In this document: positions 7,613 through 16,475 of the stretch, one piece after another
How the letters are laid out: every line of letters begins with the position of its first letter
Numbering within the stretch: the stretch's first letter is position 1
Assembly: GCA_900469475.1 (NCBI GenBank)
Contig: UBXG01000005.1
Coordinates: forward strand, 713,883-777,882
Direction: 5' to 3'
Length of the DNA: 64,000 nt
From: Hyphomicrobiales bacterium
GTDB lineage: Bacteria > Pseudomonadota > Alphaproteobacteria > Rhizobiales > Rhizobiaceae
Made by a program: the position numbers and the translations under genes
Notes under the pieces: generated by a model
The model's database searches: none
What the model saw: only the letters and a program-made list of their open reading frames with translations
Told to the model about the DNA's origin: nothing

Positions 7613-8572
7613 CTAGCGCGCGTAGGTTTCCTGCATGCGGCGGATTTCCGGCAACCTCGTCAGAGCCTCCTCATAGCCGCGTTCAATAGCTTCGCCGGCG
7701 CGATGGAATTCCGACAGACCGATATCGCTGAGGCGGGGATGCATCGCAAGATCCGGCGGGTCTCCGGCCAAGCGAGCGCGAGCAATCCTATCCTGGATGA
7801 TATTGAAAGCCTGCACCATGACGCCAGTCATACCGAGTTTCATGGGCGGCGTCTCATCCCGCCGCAGCAAATCTCCGTTTGGCTGGCCCACATTGTGTTT
7901 GACGACAGCCGAGCGGCCGAAAAGGTCATAGTTCAGATTGACCGCCGCCACGAGCGGCTGCTCATACGAACGGCATACCGAAACCGGAACCGGATTGACG
8001 AGCGCGCCGTCGACCAAGGTACGGCCATTGCTTCGTACCGGCTCGAAAATGCCGGGCAGGGCATAAGAAGCCCTTAGCGCCGTGATCAACGAGCCGTTGG
8101 CAATCCAGACTTCATGCCCGGTATTCAATTCCGATGCGACAGCGACAAAGGGGCGGTCCAGATCCTCGATCGAAAAGCCTTCCAGGTGCTCCTGCATGCG
8201 CTTGGTCAACCGCATGCCGCCGAACAGGCCGCTGCCGCCGATGGTCAGGTCGAGGAGACTGGCGATGCGGCGCATCGTCAAAGAACGGGCAAAGGCCTCG
8301 AGTTCGTCTAGCTTGCCGGCAAGATAGCAGCCGCCAACCAGGGCGCCGATCGATGTGCCGGCGATCATGCCAACTTCGATGCCTGCCTCATCGAGCGCGC
8401 GCAGAACGCCGATATGCGCCCAGCCGCGCGCCGCCCCGCCGCCGAGCGCCAGAGCGATTTTGACTTTTCTGGGGGGAGACGGAGGAAGAAGTGGATTGGA
8501 GGTATCCTGCGAGAGGCCTGAACCCGTCAAGTTCTGTCCGCCGTTATGACGATTCAAGCCCCAATTCAGCAT
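7613..8572 (-). CDS. patatin-like phospholipase (RssA-type)
   Basis: Serine hydrolase of 319 aa with a Ser-Asp dyad. Visible landmarks: the oxyanion loop GGGAARG (about 44-50), the nucleophile elbow GTSIG (about 73-77) and the catalytic Asp in DGALVNPVPV (about 188-197). It belongs to the bacterial RssA/YchK branch of patatins, which are cytoplasmic or membrane-associated lipid acyl hydrolases of uncertain physiological substrate. There is no signal peptide; the first 35 residues are a Pro/Ser-rich tail. The gene is the last of three minus-strand genes (folE, hisI, this), but 108 bp separate it from hisI, so it may have its own promoter. Confidence 0.9.
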   Translation of the reverse strand: MLNWGLNRHNGGQNLTGSGLSQDTSNPLLPPSPPRKVKIALALGGGAARGWAHIGVLRALDEAGIEVGMIAGTSIGALVGGCYLAGKLDELEAFARSLTMRRIASLLDLTIGGSGLFGGMRLTKRMQEHLEGFSIEDLDRPFVAVASELNTGHEVWIANGSLITALRASYALPGIFEPVRSNGRTLVDGALVNPVPVSVCRSYEQPLVAAVNLNYDLFGRSAVVKHNVGQPNGDLLRRDETPPMKLGMTGVMVQAFNIIQDRIARARLAGDPPDLAMHPRLSDIGLSEFHRAGEAIERGYEEALTRLPEIRRMQETYAR

Positions 8573-8680
8573 TTAAACGCCTCCTCCAAGGCTCCGTGTG
8601 CCTCGGCTAAAATACTGTCCCTTTTTCGTTTCGAAATCGTATACTGGTTGTAGCTGGTTGAAACACCATCCCCGATAGGT

Positions 8681-9130
8681 CTACTGCTTGTAAACTTCTT
8701 CCGGATTGAAATGCAGGTGATCGTCGGTCACGCTCAGTACCGGCTTGCCATCTTCAAGCTCGACCGTTCGGTAGAAGCAGGAACGACGGCCAGTATGGCA
8801 TGTTGCGTCATGTCCGGCCACCTCCACTTTCAGCCAGATTGCATCCTGATCGCAATCCGTGCGGATCTCCTTGACCGATTGCAGGTTTCCGGAGGTTTCG
8901 CCCTTTTTCCAGATCTTTCCGCGCGAGCGGCTGAAATAATGCGCCGTGCCTGTCTTGATCGTCAGGGCGAGCGCTTCGGCATTCATGTGCGCAACCATCA
9001 GCAGCTCGCCATCCTGCGCATCGGTCACGATCGCAGTGATCAGGCCGCGGTCGTCGAAGCGAGGGGTGAAATCGCCGGCATCCTCGAGTTCGGATTTATC
9101 TTCGGAAGGCGCATTGAAAATCAGATTCAT
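8681..9130 (-). CDS. hisI: phosphoribosyl-AMP cyclohydrolase
   Basis: Third step of histidine synthesis: opens the adenine ring of phosphoribosyl-AMP (EC 3.5.4.19). Predicted 149 aa. The family core is clear: [24 protein letters not shown], the Mg/Zn-binding stretch with [13 protein letters not shown] and the cysteines of [16 protein letters not shown]. It is a stand-alone HisI without the HisE pyrophosphohydrolase half, as usual in alphaproteobacteria. The ATG at 9130 is chosen over the longer frame to 9217, because that would overlap the end of folE and add non-conserved residues. It begins 25 bp after folE in the same orientation, so the two are probably co-transcribed. Confidence 0.95.
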   Translation of the reverse strand: MNLIFNAPSEDKSELEDAGDFTPRFDDRGLITAIVTDAQDGELLMVAHMNAEALALTIKTGTAHYFSRSRGKIWKKGETSGNLQSVKEIRTDCDQDAIWLKVEVAGHDATCHTGRRSCFYRTVELEDGKPVLSVTDDHLHFNPEEVYKQ

Positions 9131-9155
9131 CTCCGGCTCTTTCGTTGAAGCCCGG

Positions 9156-9767
9156 TCAGCGACCTCGGACCAAAGACATGAAGCGGGCCTGCTCAGCCGG
9201 ATCGGCCTTGAAGGCACCCGTGAAGGTCATCGTCAGCGTGGAGGAACCCTGTTTCTGCACGCCGCGCATGGCCATGCACATATGCTCGGCGTCGATCATG
9301 ACCGCGACACCGCGCGGACGCAGCGTATCGTCGATCGCATTGGCGATCTGCGCCGTCATGGCCTCCTGCGTCTGCAGGCGACGACCGAAGATCTCGACGA
9401 CGCGAGCGATCTTGGAGAGGCCAAGCACGCGGCCGTTCGGCAAATAGGCGACATGCGCCTTGCCGATGATCGGCACCATATGGTGTTCGCAATGGGAGAA
9501 AAACGGAATATCGCGGACGAGGACGATGTCGTCGTAACCCGAAACCTCTTCGAAGGTTCGGCCGAGCACGTCTTCGGGATTCATGTCGTATCCGGCGAAA
9601 AGCTCGCGGTACGCCTTGGCGACACGCGCAGGCGTATCGAGCAGGCCTTCGCGTTGCGGATCATCGCCGGCCCAGCGAAGCAGAACGCGAACTGCGTCTT
9701 CGGCCTCCTTCTGCGACGGGCGTTCGGAATCAACGGATTGCGGAAAGTTCTTTACAATGGCGTCCAT
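9156..9767 (-). CDS. folE: GTP cyclohydrolase I
   Basis: First enzyme of folate (tetrahydropterin) synthesis, GTP to 7,8-dihydroneopterin triphosphate (EC 3.5.4.16), a cytoplasmic homodecamer. Predicted 203 aa, typical length. The zinc ligands are visible: Cys93 and His96 in [12 protein letters not shown] and the second Cys in [12 protein letters not shown] (about residue 164). The signature [22 protein letters not shown] is complete. The ATG at 9767 is used; hisI follows 25 bp downstream. Its promoter must lie in the 9768-10060 gap shared with the divergent iscU-like gene, where two inverted repeats are found. Confidence 0.97.
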   Translation of the reverse strand: MDAIVKNFPQSVDSERPSQKEAEDAVRVLLRWAGDDPQREGLLDTPARVAKAYRELFAGYDMNPEDVLGRTFEEVSGYDDIVLVRDIPFFSHCEHHMVPIIGKAHVAYLPNGRVLGLSKIARVVEIFGRRLQTQEAMTAQIANAIDDTLRPRGVAVMIDAEHMCMAMRGVQKQGSSTLTMTFTGAFKADPAEQARFMSLVRGR

Positions 9768-9925
9768 TACCTGTGGTTCTCCTGATCCGCCAAGCGGATA
9801 TCATCTTGTCGGACTCGCCACTGGCATTCCCCGAGGTACGGAGATTGTGTACCTTTGGCGGGCTCCGGGGCGTTCTGGCTGGCGGACAAGCCTGCCGTCC
9901 TGCACGGTTTCCCATCAAACTTACA

Positions 9926-9973
9926 GAAGACCATTGCATTTCGATGGTCTTCGAACGACATACATATAGTATG
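9926..9973. promoter_or_regulatory. two adjacent dyads in the folE / iscU-like divergent region
   Basis: GAAGACCAT (9926-9934) and its complement ATGGTCTTC (9944-9952) form a 9-bp perfect inverted repeat with a 9-nt spacer. Twenty-five bases from its centre, CATAC-ATATA-GTATG (9959-9973) forms a second one. Both lie between divergent start codons at 9767 and 10061. They could be operators or an RNA hairpin; I cannot assign a regulator. Confidence 0.45.
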
Positions 9974-10060
9974 GCATTGTCCCTGTGAAAGTGTCCTAAG
10001 CGGACACGCTGTGTTTTTTGTTTTGAAACGCAAAACAGGTGCATCGGAGCGAAATCTGTG

Positions 10061-10522
10061 ATGGACGACATCTACAACAGCAAAATCCTGGAGTTTGCCG
10101 GCAATATCGGCCGCATCGGCAGCCTTCCCGACGCCGATGCCAGCGCCCAGGCCCATTCCAGACTGTGCGGTTCTCGCGTCAAAATCTGGCTGAAAATGGA
10201 CGGCGATGTGGTGACCGATTTTGCCCATGACGTCAAGGCCTGTGCGCTCGGCCAGGCATCGTCGTCGATCATGGCCCGCCACGTCGTCGGTGCTTCGGCG
10301 GAAGAAGTCCGCAAGGCCAGGGAAGACATGCTTGCCATGCTCAAGGCTGACGGTGAGGGGCCGGATGGCCGTTTTGAGGATATGCGTTACCTGAAGCCCG
10401 TCAGGGATTACAAGGCGCGTCATGCCTCGACGATGCTGACATTCGATGCGGTCGTGGATGCCATCGGGCAGATAGAAGTAGCGCGTCAAGGCGGAAATGC
10501 CAAAACGGCTGAAGCCGTCTGA
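10061..10522 (+). CDS. NifU/IscU-like iron-sulfur scaffold-family protein
   Basis: A 153-aa cytoplasmic protein of the SufU/IscU (NifU_N) fold. It has Cys in RLCGSRV (about 35) and Cys in VKACALGQASS (about 63), but where scaffold proteins have the third cluster-ligand cysteine this one reads DYKARHASTML, so that Cys is absent. That form is, as far as I recall, the usual one in rhizobia, so the protein may act as a sulfur or metal carrier rather than a full scaffold. GTG 10058 and ATG 10061 are adjacent; a GGAG lies 8-11 nt upstream. It is followed by yidD after 11 bp, forming a likely operon. Confidence 0.85.
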   Translation: MDDIYNSKILEFAGNIGRIGSLPDADASAQAHSRLCGSRVKIWLKMDGDVVTDFAHDVKACALGQASSSIMARHVVGASAEEVRKAREDMLAMLKADGEGPDGRFEDMRYLKPVRDYKARHASTMLTFDAVVDAIGQIEVARQGGNAKTAEAV

Positions 10523-10533
10523 GCGGGCTGATC

Positions 10534-10956
10534 ATGTGCCAATTCTGTCTCATGCAGGACGAGGATGAAGACGAAGGCGGTACTGCTCCCTCCAGGCGAG
10601 CACGGCGGGATGCATCACCGGCCGGCGACAGGGCAATAAAGTCGCGCAATTATGCCGGGCCTTTCCGCAAGACGCCCGACCGGCTTTTCGGAATGGGCCT
10701 CATTCGCCTCTATCAACTGACGCTTTCCGGCTTCATCGGCAATTCCTGCCGCCATATCCCGACCTGCTCGGAATATGGCTATGAGGCGGTTGCCCGCCAT
10801 GGGCTTTGGGCTGGCGGCTGGATGACACTGTTTCGTTTGGCGCGCTGCGGCCCGGGAGGGACAAGCGGGCTCGATCCTGTGCCTGGAGAACTGGAACTGC
10901 GCTATCACTGGTGGACTCCCTGGCGCTATTTCCGCCTTGGGCAAAAGGCTGCCTGA
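10534..10956 (+). CDS. yidD: membrane protein insertion efficiency factor YidD
   Basis: Small inner-membrane-associated factor (140 aa here; core about 80) that aids YidC-dependent insertion. The family motif is complete: IRLYQLTLSGFIG, then NSCRHIPTCSEYGYEA, then GGWMTLFRLARCGPGG and DPVP. The first 45 residues form an acidic then Arg-rich extension not found in enterobacterial YidD. An alternative ATG (MQDEDEDEGG) lies 6 codons in. In many bacteria yidD is next to rnpA/yidC; in rhizobia it follows the IscU-like gene as here. The next gene begins 3 bp after its stop. Confidence 0.95.
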   Translation: MCQFCLMQDEDEDEGGTAPSRRARRDASPAGDRAIKSRNYAGPFRKTPDRLFGMGLIRLYQLTLSGFIGNSCRHIPTCSEYGYEAVARHGLWAGGWMTLFRLARCGPGGTSGLDPVPGELELRYHWWTPWRYFRLGQKAA

Positions 10957-10959
10957 CCG

Positions 10960-11487
10960 TTGGCGGTCTACGTCGCGCTGCTCTACAGCATTGGCCTCGA
11001 CTCGGGCCGCAGAGTTGTTATGACCGATCTCAAGGCCATGGCGGAGAGTTTGGGCTTTCGCAATGCCCGAACGCTTGTCGCAACCGGCAATCTCGTTTTC
11101 GAAGCCGAGCCGCAGCCGATTGCGTCGATCGAGGCACAACTCGAAGCGGGTTTTGCCGCGGCTTTCGGCAAGCATGTCGACATCATCGCGCGTGATGCCG
11201 ACGCATGGCTGAAACTTGTCGAGGGCAATCCTTTCCTCGACGGAATCGCTAGCGAGGTCATCGTGCGAGTGATGCGCCAGCCGCTCGAACCGGACGTTCT
11301 TGATATGCTCGCGAGATACAGGCGAGATGAGCGCATGGCCGTTGTCAACGGCGATCTCTGGATCGATTTCGGTCTCAAAGCCAGCGAGTCGAAAATGCTG
11401 CCGGCTTTGACGACAAAGCGGCTCGGCATTGGAACGATGCGAAACTGGAACACCGTGCGCGGTTTAGCCGAGATGGTCCGAGCCTAG
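10960..11487 (+). CDS. DUF1697 family protein
   Basis: A 175-aa soluble protein that matches the DUF1697 pattern: N-terminal YVALLYSIGL, then MTDLKAMAESLGF, then NARTLVATGNLVFE, and near the end DLWIDFG...SKMLPALTTKRLGIGTMRNWNTVRGLAEM. Function is unknown; no catalytic motif stands out. The start codon is TTG (10960), only 3 bp after the yidD stop, so translation is probably coupled. The glycine-rich RGINVGGK loop usual in the family's first strand is replaced here by YSIGLDSGRR, a modest divergence. Confidence 0.88.
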   Translation: MAVYVALLYSIGLDSGRRVVMTDLKAMAESLGFRNARTLVATGNLVFEAEPQPIASIEAQLEAGFAAAFGKHVDIIARDADAWLKLVEGNPFLDGIASEVIVRVMRQPLEPDVLDMLARYRRDERMAVVNGDLWIDFGLKASESKMLPALTTKRLGIGTMRNWNTVRGLAEMVRA

Positions 11488-11532
11488 CGCCGCTTTTCCT
11501 TTACTCGAATAGGAAATACCGCTATCAGGCGC

Positions 11533-11563
11533 GCGGACTTAAGTACGCATTTACTTGGTCCGC
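11533..11563 (+). promoter_or_regulatory. thrS leader hairpin
   Basis: GCGGAC (11533-11538) pairs with GTCCGC (11558-11563), and inside it AAGTA pairs with TACTT around a CGCATT loop. The hairpin lies 53 bp before the thrS ATG. thrS mRNA in E. coli is bound by ThrRS at tRNA-like leader stems; whether this is comparable is a guess. Confidence 0.35.
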
Positions 11564-11615
11564 ATCTTTCGAAACCACCCGCATTCGTTGGCGGGACTGG
11601 ACAAGGAGAATATAA

Positions 11616-13604
11616 ATGTCCCAATCCGTTTCCCTGACATTTCCCGATTGTTCCGTGCGCAGCTTCGCTGCCGGCACGACCGGTCGCGATGTCGCCGAAT
11701 CCATTTCCAAGTCACTTGCCAAGAAAGCTGTCGCCATTGCCGTCGACGGCACCGTGCGCGATCTTTCCGATCCCGTGACCGACGGCAAGATCGAGATCAT
11801 CACCCGGTCGGACGACCGTGCGCTGGAACTGATCCGCCACGACACCGCGCACGTGCTTGCCGAAGCCGTACAGGAGCTTTGGCCGGGAACGCAGGTGACG
11901 ATCGGCCCGGTCATCGAAAACGGCTTCTATTACGATTTCGCCAAGAACGAGCCGTTTACTCCCGATGATCTGCCTGTGATCGAGAAGCGGATGCGCGAGA
12001 TCATCCAGCGCAACAAGCCGTTCACCAAGGAAATCTGGTCGCGCGAGAAGGCGAGGGAAGTCTTTGCCGCCAAGGGCGAAAACTACAAGGTGGAGCTGGT
12101 CGATGCGATCCCGGAAGGTCAGGATCTGAAGATCTATTACCAGGGTGACTGGTTCGATCTCTGCCGTGGTCCGCACATGGCTTCGACGGGCCAGATCGGC
12201 AACGCCTTCAAGCTGATGAAGGTCGCCGGCGCCTATTGGCGTGGGGACAGCAACAATCCGATGCTGACCCGCATCTATGGCACGGCGTTTGCCGAACAGT
12301 CGGATCTCGACAACTATCTGCACATTCTTGCCGAGGCCGAAAAGCGCGATCATCGCCGTCTCGGCCGCGAAATGGACTTGTTCCATTTCCAGGAAGAAGG
12401 CCCCGGCGTCGTTTTCTGGCACGGCAAGGGCTGGCGCATGTTCCAGACGCTGGTGTCCTATATGCGCCGGCGGCTGCAGGGCGACTATCAGGAAGTCAAC
12501 GCACCGCAGGTGCTCGACAAGTCGCTTTGGGAGACCTCGGGTCACTGGGGCTGGTACCGTGACAACATGTTCAAGGTCACCGTCGCCGGCGACGATACCG
12601 ACGACGATCGCGTCTTCGCGCTGAAGCCGATGAACTGCCCGGGCCATATCCAGATCTTCAAGCATGGCTTGAAGTCTTACCGCGAACTGCCGATTCGCCT
12701 TGCGGAATTCGGTGCCGTACATCGCTATGAGCCTTCGGGTGCGTTGCATGGCCTAATGCGCGTGCGCGGCTTTACGCAGGACGATGCTCACATCTTCTGC
12801 ACCGACGAGCAGATGGCGGCCGAGTGCCTGAAGATCAATGATCTCATTCTCTCGGTCTATGAGGATTTCGGCTTCAAGGAGATCGTCGTCAAGCTCTCGA
12901 CCCGCCCGGAAAAGCGCGTCGGTTCGGACGAGCTATGGGATCGCGCCGAAAGCGTGATGATGGACGTGCTGAAAACGATCGAGGCGCAGTCCGAAGGGCG
13001 CATCAAGACTGGCATTCTGCCGGGCGAGGGCGCTTTCTACGGTCCGAAGTTCGAATATACGCTCAAGGATGCCATCGGCCGTGAATGGCAGTGCGGTACG
13101 ACCCAGGTCGATTTCAACCTGCCGGAGCGCTTCGGTGCCTTCTACATCGACCAGCACTCGGAAAAGACGCAGCCTGTCATGATCCATCGCGCAATTTGCG
13201 GTTCGATGGAACGCTTCCTCGGCATCCTGATCGAGAACTTCGCCGGTCACATGCCGCTGTGGGTCTCGCCGCTGCAGGTCGTCGTCGCCACCATCACCTC
13301 GGAAGCCGATGCCTATGGCGAAGAGGTGGCGGAAGCGCTGCGCGATGCCGGTCTCGATGTCGAGACCGACTTCCGCAACGAGAAGATCAACTACAAGATC
13401 CGCGAGCACTCGGTGACGAAGGTTCCGGTGATCATCGTTTGCGGCAAGAAGGAAGCCGAGGAGCGTTCGGTCAATATCCGCCGCCTCGGCAGCCAATCGC
13501 AGACATCCATGTCGCTCGACGAGGCGATCGCCTCGCTTGCTCTCGAAGCGACACCGCCGGACATTCTGCGCAAACGCGAAGCACGGCGCGTCAAGGCCGC
13601 TTGA
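11616..13604 (+). CDS. thrS: threonyl-tRNA synthetase
   Basis: Class IIa aminoacyl-tRNA synthetase charging tRNA-Thr (EC 6.1.1.3), cytoplasmic dimer, 662 aa as expected. Order of domains: TGS (1-65), second editing domain with [11 protein letters not shown] (about 70-90) and the CRGPHMAS zinc/editing motif (about 180-190), then the catalytic core with [11 protein letters not shown] (motif near 340), class II motif 2 around [16 protein letters not shown] [30 protein letters not shown], and motif 3 at [19 protein letters not shown]. The C-terminal anticodon-binding domain starts with [13 protein letters not shown] (about 548). The RBS AAGGAGAATATAA precedes the ATG. The gene is probably a single unit; a GC hairpin without a T-run (about 13615-13643) follows its stop. 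Confidence 0.98.
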   Translation: MSQSVSLTFPDCSVRSFAAGTTGRDVAESISKSLAKKAVAIAVDGTVRDLSDPVTDGKIEIITRSDDRALELIRHDTAHVLAEAVQELWPGTQVTIGPVIENGFYYDFAKNEPFTPDDLPVIEKRMREIIQRNKPFTKEIWSREKAREVFAAKGENYKVELVDAIPEGQDLKIYYQGDWFDLCRGPHMASTGQIGNAFKLMKVAGAYWRGDSNNPMLTRIYGTAFAEQSDLDNYLHILAEAEKRDHRRLGREMDLFHFQEEGPGVVFWHGKGWRMFQTLVSYMRRRLQGDYQEVNAPQVLDKSLWETSGHWGWYRDNMFKVTVAGDDTDDDRVFALKPMNCPGHIQIFKHGLKSYRELPIRLAEFGAVHRYEPSGALHGLMRVRGFTQDDAHIFCTDEQMAAECLKINDLILSVYEDFGFKEIVVKLSTRPEKRVGSDELWDRAESVMMDVLKTIEAQSEGRIKTGILPGEGAFYGPKFEYTLKDAIGREWQCGTTQVDFNLPERFGAFYIDQHSEKTQPVMIHRAICGSMERFLGILIENFAGHMPLWVSPLQVVVATITSEADAYGEEVAEALRDAGLDVETDFRNEKINYKIREHSVTKVPVIIVCGKKEAEERSVNIRRLGSQSQTSMSLDEAIASLALEATPPDILRKREARRVKAA

Positions 13605-13747
13605 CGCCCTCATACCTGGCGGCACCTTCAGGGTGCCGTCAGAGAACTGACATACAGCTTTCATATAGTTGATGAATCAACGCGTTGCTGTGGCTGCAGC
13701 ATGTGACGCAACTGTGACCATAGGAGCGGGGCAGCCCCGTCGCGCAC

Positions 13748-14587
13748 TTGGAATTCAAAGAATTATCCTACGCCAACGAACGGGACACGCGGATCAAGCG
13801 CTGGTTCATCCGCTCCATCGAAGGTCTTTCCGGCCGGGATCGTTACGCCCGGCTCTACGATATCTGGCGCACCGATATCGTCGGCAAGAGCGAGCGGGTC
13901 TTCGGCAAGATGCTCGATCTCATCGATGTGCGCCTGCTCATCAAGGGCGAGTGGCCGCCGAACCAGATTCCAGAAGCGCCGATCGTCATCGTCGCCAATC
14001 ACCCCTACGGCATCGGCGACGGCATCGCGGTGTTGGCGCTTGCCGAGCAACTGGGGCGCCCCTTCAAGGTCCTCATCAACAACGAATTGTTGAAAGTGCC
14101 TGAAATGAACGACTATTCGCTACCGGTTTCCTTCGAGGAAACTAAGGAAGCGATGGCAATCAACATGAAGACCCGGCATGAGGCCGTTCGCCTGCTCAAG
14201 GAAGGCACGACGATCATCGTCTTTCCAGCCGGCGGTGTGGCAACCGCCAAGAAGGGTTTCGGCCGGGCAGAAGATCTGCCCTGGAAAATATTCCCGGCAA
14301 AACTCATTCAGGCGGCCCGCGCCAGCGTCATTCCCATCTATTTCGAGGGGCAGAACGGCCGGCTGTTCCATCTGGCAAGCCGGCTTTCGATGACCCTGCG
14401 CATCTCACTGCTAATCCGCGAATTCCGGCGTCTCTCCGGTAGCACCATCACTGCCCATATCGGCGCTCTTCGCAGCTGGGAGGCCCTTAGCGAGGGCAGT
14501 GACCGCAAGGATCTGCTGGCGAAGCTCTATGGCGCAGTCTTCTCCATGGCCCCGCCGAGAAAGGTGCTGCGGCGCCGGGCGGGATGA
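13748..14587 (+). CDS. lysophospholipid acyltransferase family protein (PlsC-like)
   Basis: A 279-aa membrane-associated acyltransferase of the PlsC fold. The active-site block reads VANHPYGIGDGIA: the His and Asp are separated by five residues (HX5D) instead of the usual four. The other blocks are recognisable: PEMNDYSLPVSFEET, the IIVFPAGGVAT element (equivalent to FPEGTRS) and the VIPIYFEGQNG element (VPV-type). In rhizobia related proteins acylate lysophospholipids or lyso-ornithine lipid; the substrate cannot be assigned here. The start codon is TTG (13748). It is flanked by thrS upstream and by a convergent unknown gene downstream. Confidence 0.82.
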   Translation: MEFKELSYANERDTRIKRWFIRSIEGLSGRDRYARLYDIWRTDIVGKSERVFGKMLDLIDVRLLIKGEWPPNQIPEAPIVIVANHPYGIGDGIAVLALAEQLGRPFKVLINNELLKVPEMNDYSLPVSFEETKEAMAINMKTRHEAVRLLKEGTTIIVFPAGGVATAKKGFGRAEDLPWKIFPAKLIQAARASVIPIYFEGQNGRLFHLASRLSMTLRISLLIREFRRLSGSTITAHIGALRSWEALSEGSDRKDLLAKLYGAVFSMAPPRKVLRRRAG

Positions 14588-14663
14588 TTCGCGAGACTTT
14601 TGTCGCCGAGTGACAACTGTCTGGATGGTTCGCGCCAGCGACCAAATGTCGCCGTCGCAGTTG

Positions 14664-15779
14664 TCAATCCATGCTATCGCCGTCGTCGCCGCCAGCGGCC
14701 GGCGCCAATTGTTCATAGGTGGGCAGCGGCTGCTGGTTGGTCGTGGCCGGCGGTGTCTGGCTCTGGCGCATTGGCGGCATCTGGATCGGCAGCTGTCGGG
14801 CCGATTGTTCGGTATCGACCTCCTGCGGCTGTTGCTGTTTCATCAGCACTTCCACATCCGTATTCATGCCGGCGGCGACGGTAAAGTCGCGCTGATAGAT
14901 CTTGTCCTTGTTTCGGGCGACGGCCGTGTAGCGGCCTTCCGCAAGCACCATGGTCGGGAACGCGCTGACGCTTTCGCCAACGATATCGCCCGCAGCTGTC
15001 AGGATCGACCAGGCAGTATCGGCGATTGCCTCACCGCCGGCATCAGAAACCAGCTTGAAGGTGATCTTTGCCGCCCTGTGCTGAATGGTCGCTTCCGTCA
15101 CCTTGCCGGCTTCCACCTGGATATCGGCGCGGATGACGGCATTGACCTCGCCATATTCGGAAACGACATGATAGGTGCCGGCACTCAGGCCGACCAGCGT
15201 GTTCGGCTTGACATCGTCCATGACAAGACCACGCTCGCCGTCCTCCTTGGTTTCGCTCGAGTAGATCGAGAAACTCAGCTCGTTCGGAGGGATGCGGACA
15301 TCGGGCCCGGATACGGCGTTCAGGACCATGCCACCGGCATCGAGAACCATCGTCTGCTTCTGGGGGTCGCCGCTTTCAGGCACGCTCAGCCGCTTGGTGA
15401 CGCCGGCGCGGCCGAAAGAGACATTGACGAAATAATCGCCCGGCAAAAGGTGAAAGGAGGCCGAGCCTCCGCGCGAACTGGCGACCAGCGGCAGTTTGCC
15501 ATCAGCGCCCGCAATCGGGCTGAAGACGTACCAGGCGAGGCCCTGCTGCTGCGGGCCGCTCTGGGGCGTGAGTTTGGCTTCGAGGGAAACGTCGCGCAAT
15601 GTGCGCGCAGGCGAATTCTCGCCATTCGGTGCCACGAAAGCATTGAGCTTAGGCATCTTGACGCTGCCGTCGAGCTGCTTGAATTCCTTAAAGGCATCCT
15701 GTGCCGGGACGGCAGTGTTCATGCTCACAAGCATCGCGAAAGCCGCGCTCAATCGGCGAGCGGATGAAATGCCTGACAT
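14664..15779 (-). CDS. secreted protein of unknown function with repeated beta-sandwich-like segments
   Basis: 371 aa from the ATG at 15779 (MSGISSARRL), with an N-terminal signal peptide (about 1-27, ending TAVPAQDA). I do not recognise a named domain. Four similar modules of about 60-70 aa each contain a Gly-Asp-Tyr or Gly-Thr-Tyr turn (LLPGDYFVNVSFG, LSAGTYHVVSEYG, LAEGRYTAVARN), the pattern of extracellular carboxypeptidase-regulatory or PEGA-like sandwiches. The C-terminus (about 305-371) is a Gln/Pro/Thr-rich disordered tail. It is likely periplasmic or surface-exposed. It overlaps no other gene and is convergent with the acyltransferase gene. Confidence 0.8.
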   Translation of the reverse strand: MSGISSARRLSAAFAMLVSMNTAVPAQDAFKEFKQLDGSVKMPKLNAFVAPNGENSPARTLRDVSLEAKLTPQSGPQQQGLAWYVFSPIAGADGKLPLVASSRGGSASFHLLPGDYFVNVSFGRAGVTKRLSVPESGDPQKQTMVLDAGGMVLNAVSGPDVRIPPNELSFSIYSSETKEDGERGLVMDDVKPNTLVGLSAGTYHVVSEYGEVNAVIRADIQVEAGKVTEATIQHRAAKITFKLVSDAGGEAIADTAWSILTAAGDIVGESVSAFPTMVLAEGRYTAVARNKDKIYQRDFTVAAGMNTDVEVLMKQQQPQEVDTEQSARQLPIQMPPMRQSQTPPATTNQQPLPTYEQLAPAAGGDDGDSMD

Positions 15780-15887
15780 GAATACCCAACCGATTGACTT
15801 CCGATAAAACACACGCCACTTCAAAACCAATGCGGTGGCAAATTCAAGACCTACATCCCATAAAGCCCAAATGAAGGCAGTTCCTTA

Positions 15888-16475
15888 ATGAAAACCGATA
15901 TCAAGCTGGTCGACTATCTCGCGGTGCGCCGATCTATTCCTGCGTTTCAAATGTCGGAACCAGGCCCGGACAAGGCTGAAATCGAGGAGATTCTCCGGTT
16001 GGCGTCGCGTGTGCCGGATCATGGCAAGCTCGCGCCATGGCGCTTCATCGTCTATCGCGGCGGGGAACGCGCCCGCATCAGTGAAGAGCTGCTGAAGCTC
16101 GCGCTGGAAGCCAAGCCCGACCTGTCGGAAGAAATGATTCAGGTCGAGCGCACCCGGTTCACTCGCGCACCCGTGGTCATCGCAGTCGTCAGCAAGGCGG
16201 CGCCGCATTTCAAGATCCCGGAGTGGGAGCAGTTGATGTCGGCGGGCGCGCTTTGCTTGAACTTGCTAATGGCGGCCAATGCCCATGGCTGGGTCTCCAA
16301 CTGGCTGACGGAATGGTTCGCCTTCGACGAACGCGCCTATCCTCTGCTCGGAGTAAAGCCGGGCGAGAAGGTTGCCGGCTTCATCCATATCGGCTCGACA
16401 AGCTTCCCGCCCGTCGAACGCCCGCGCCCGGAGCTGTCGGAAACGGTGACCTGGATCGGCGGCGAGGACGCGTGA
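15888..16475 (+). CDS. nitroreductase family protein (YdjA-like)
   Basis: FMN-dependent oxidoreductase of 195 aa, cytoplasmic, the short single-domain YdjA/TdsD-like branch. Visible: the FMN phosphate-binding RRSIPAFQM start (about 14-22), [17 protein letters not shown] (about 41-57; Pro/Trp loop typical of the family), the [23 protein letters not shown] helix (about 116-138) and the terminal GFIHIGSTS strand. The physiological substrate is unknown. Its stop overlaps the next gene's start by one base (TGATG), so it is translationally coupled to a flavin reductase-like protein. Confidence 0.9.
   Translation: MKTDIKLVDYLAVRRSIPAFQMSEPGPDKAEIEEILRLASRVPDHGKLAPWRFIVYRGGERARISEELLKLALEAKPDLSEEMIQVERTRFTRAPVVIAVVSKAAPHFKIPEWEQLMSAGALCLNLLMAANAHGWVSNWLTEWFAFDERAYPLLGVKPGEKVAGFIHIGSTSFPPVERPRPELSETVTWIGGEDA

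Noticed and set aside
13615..13643. GC hairpin after thrS (CGGCACC-ttca-GGGTGCCG) as a terminator.
   Set aside because: No T-run follows, so I did not list it as an intrinsic terminator; it may slow polymerase or protect the mRNA end.
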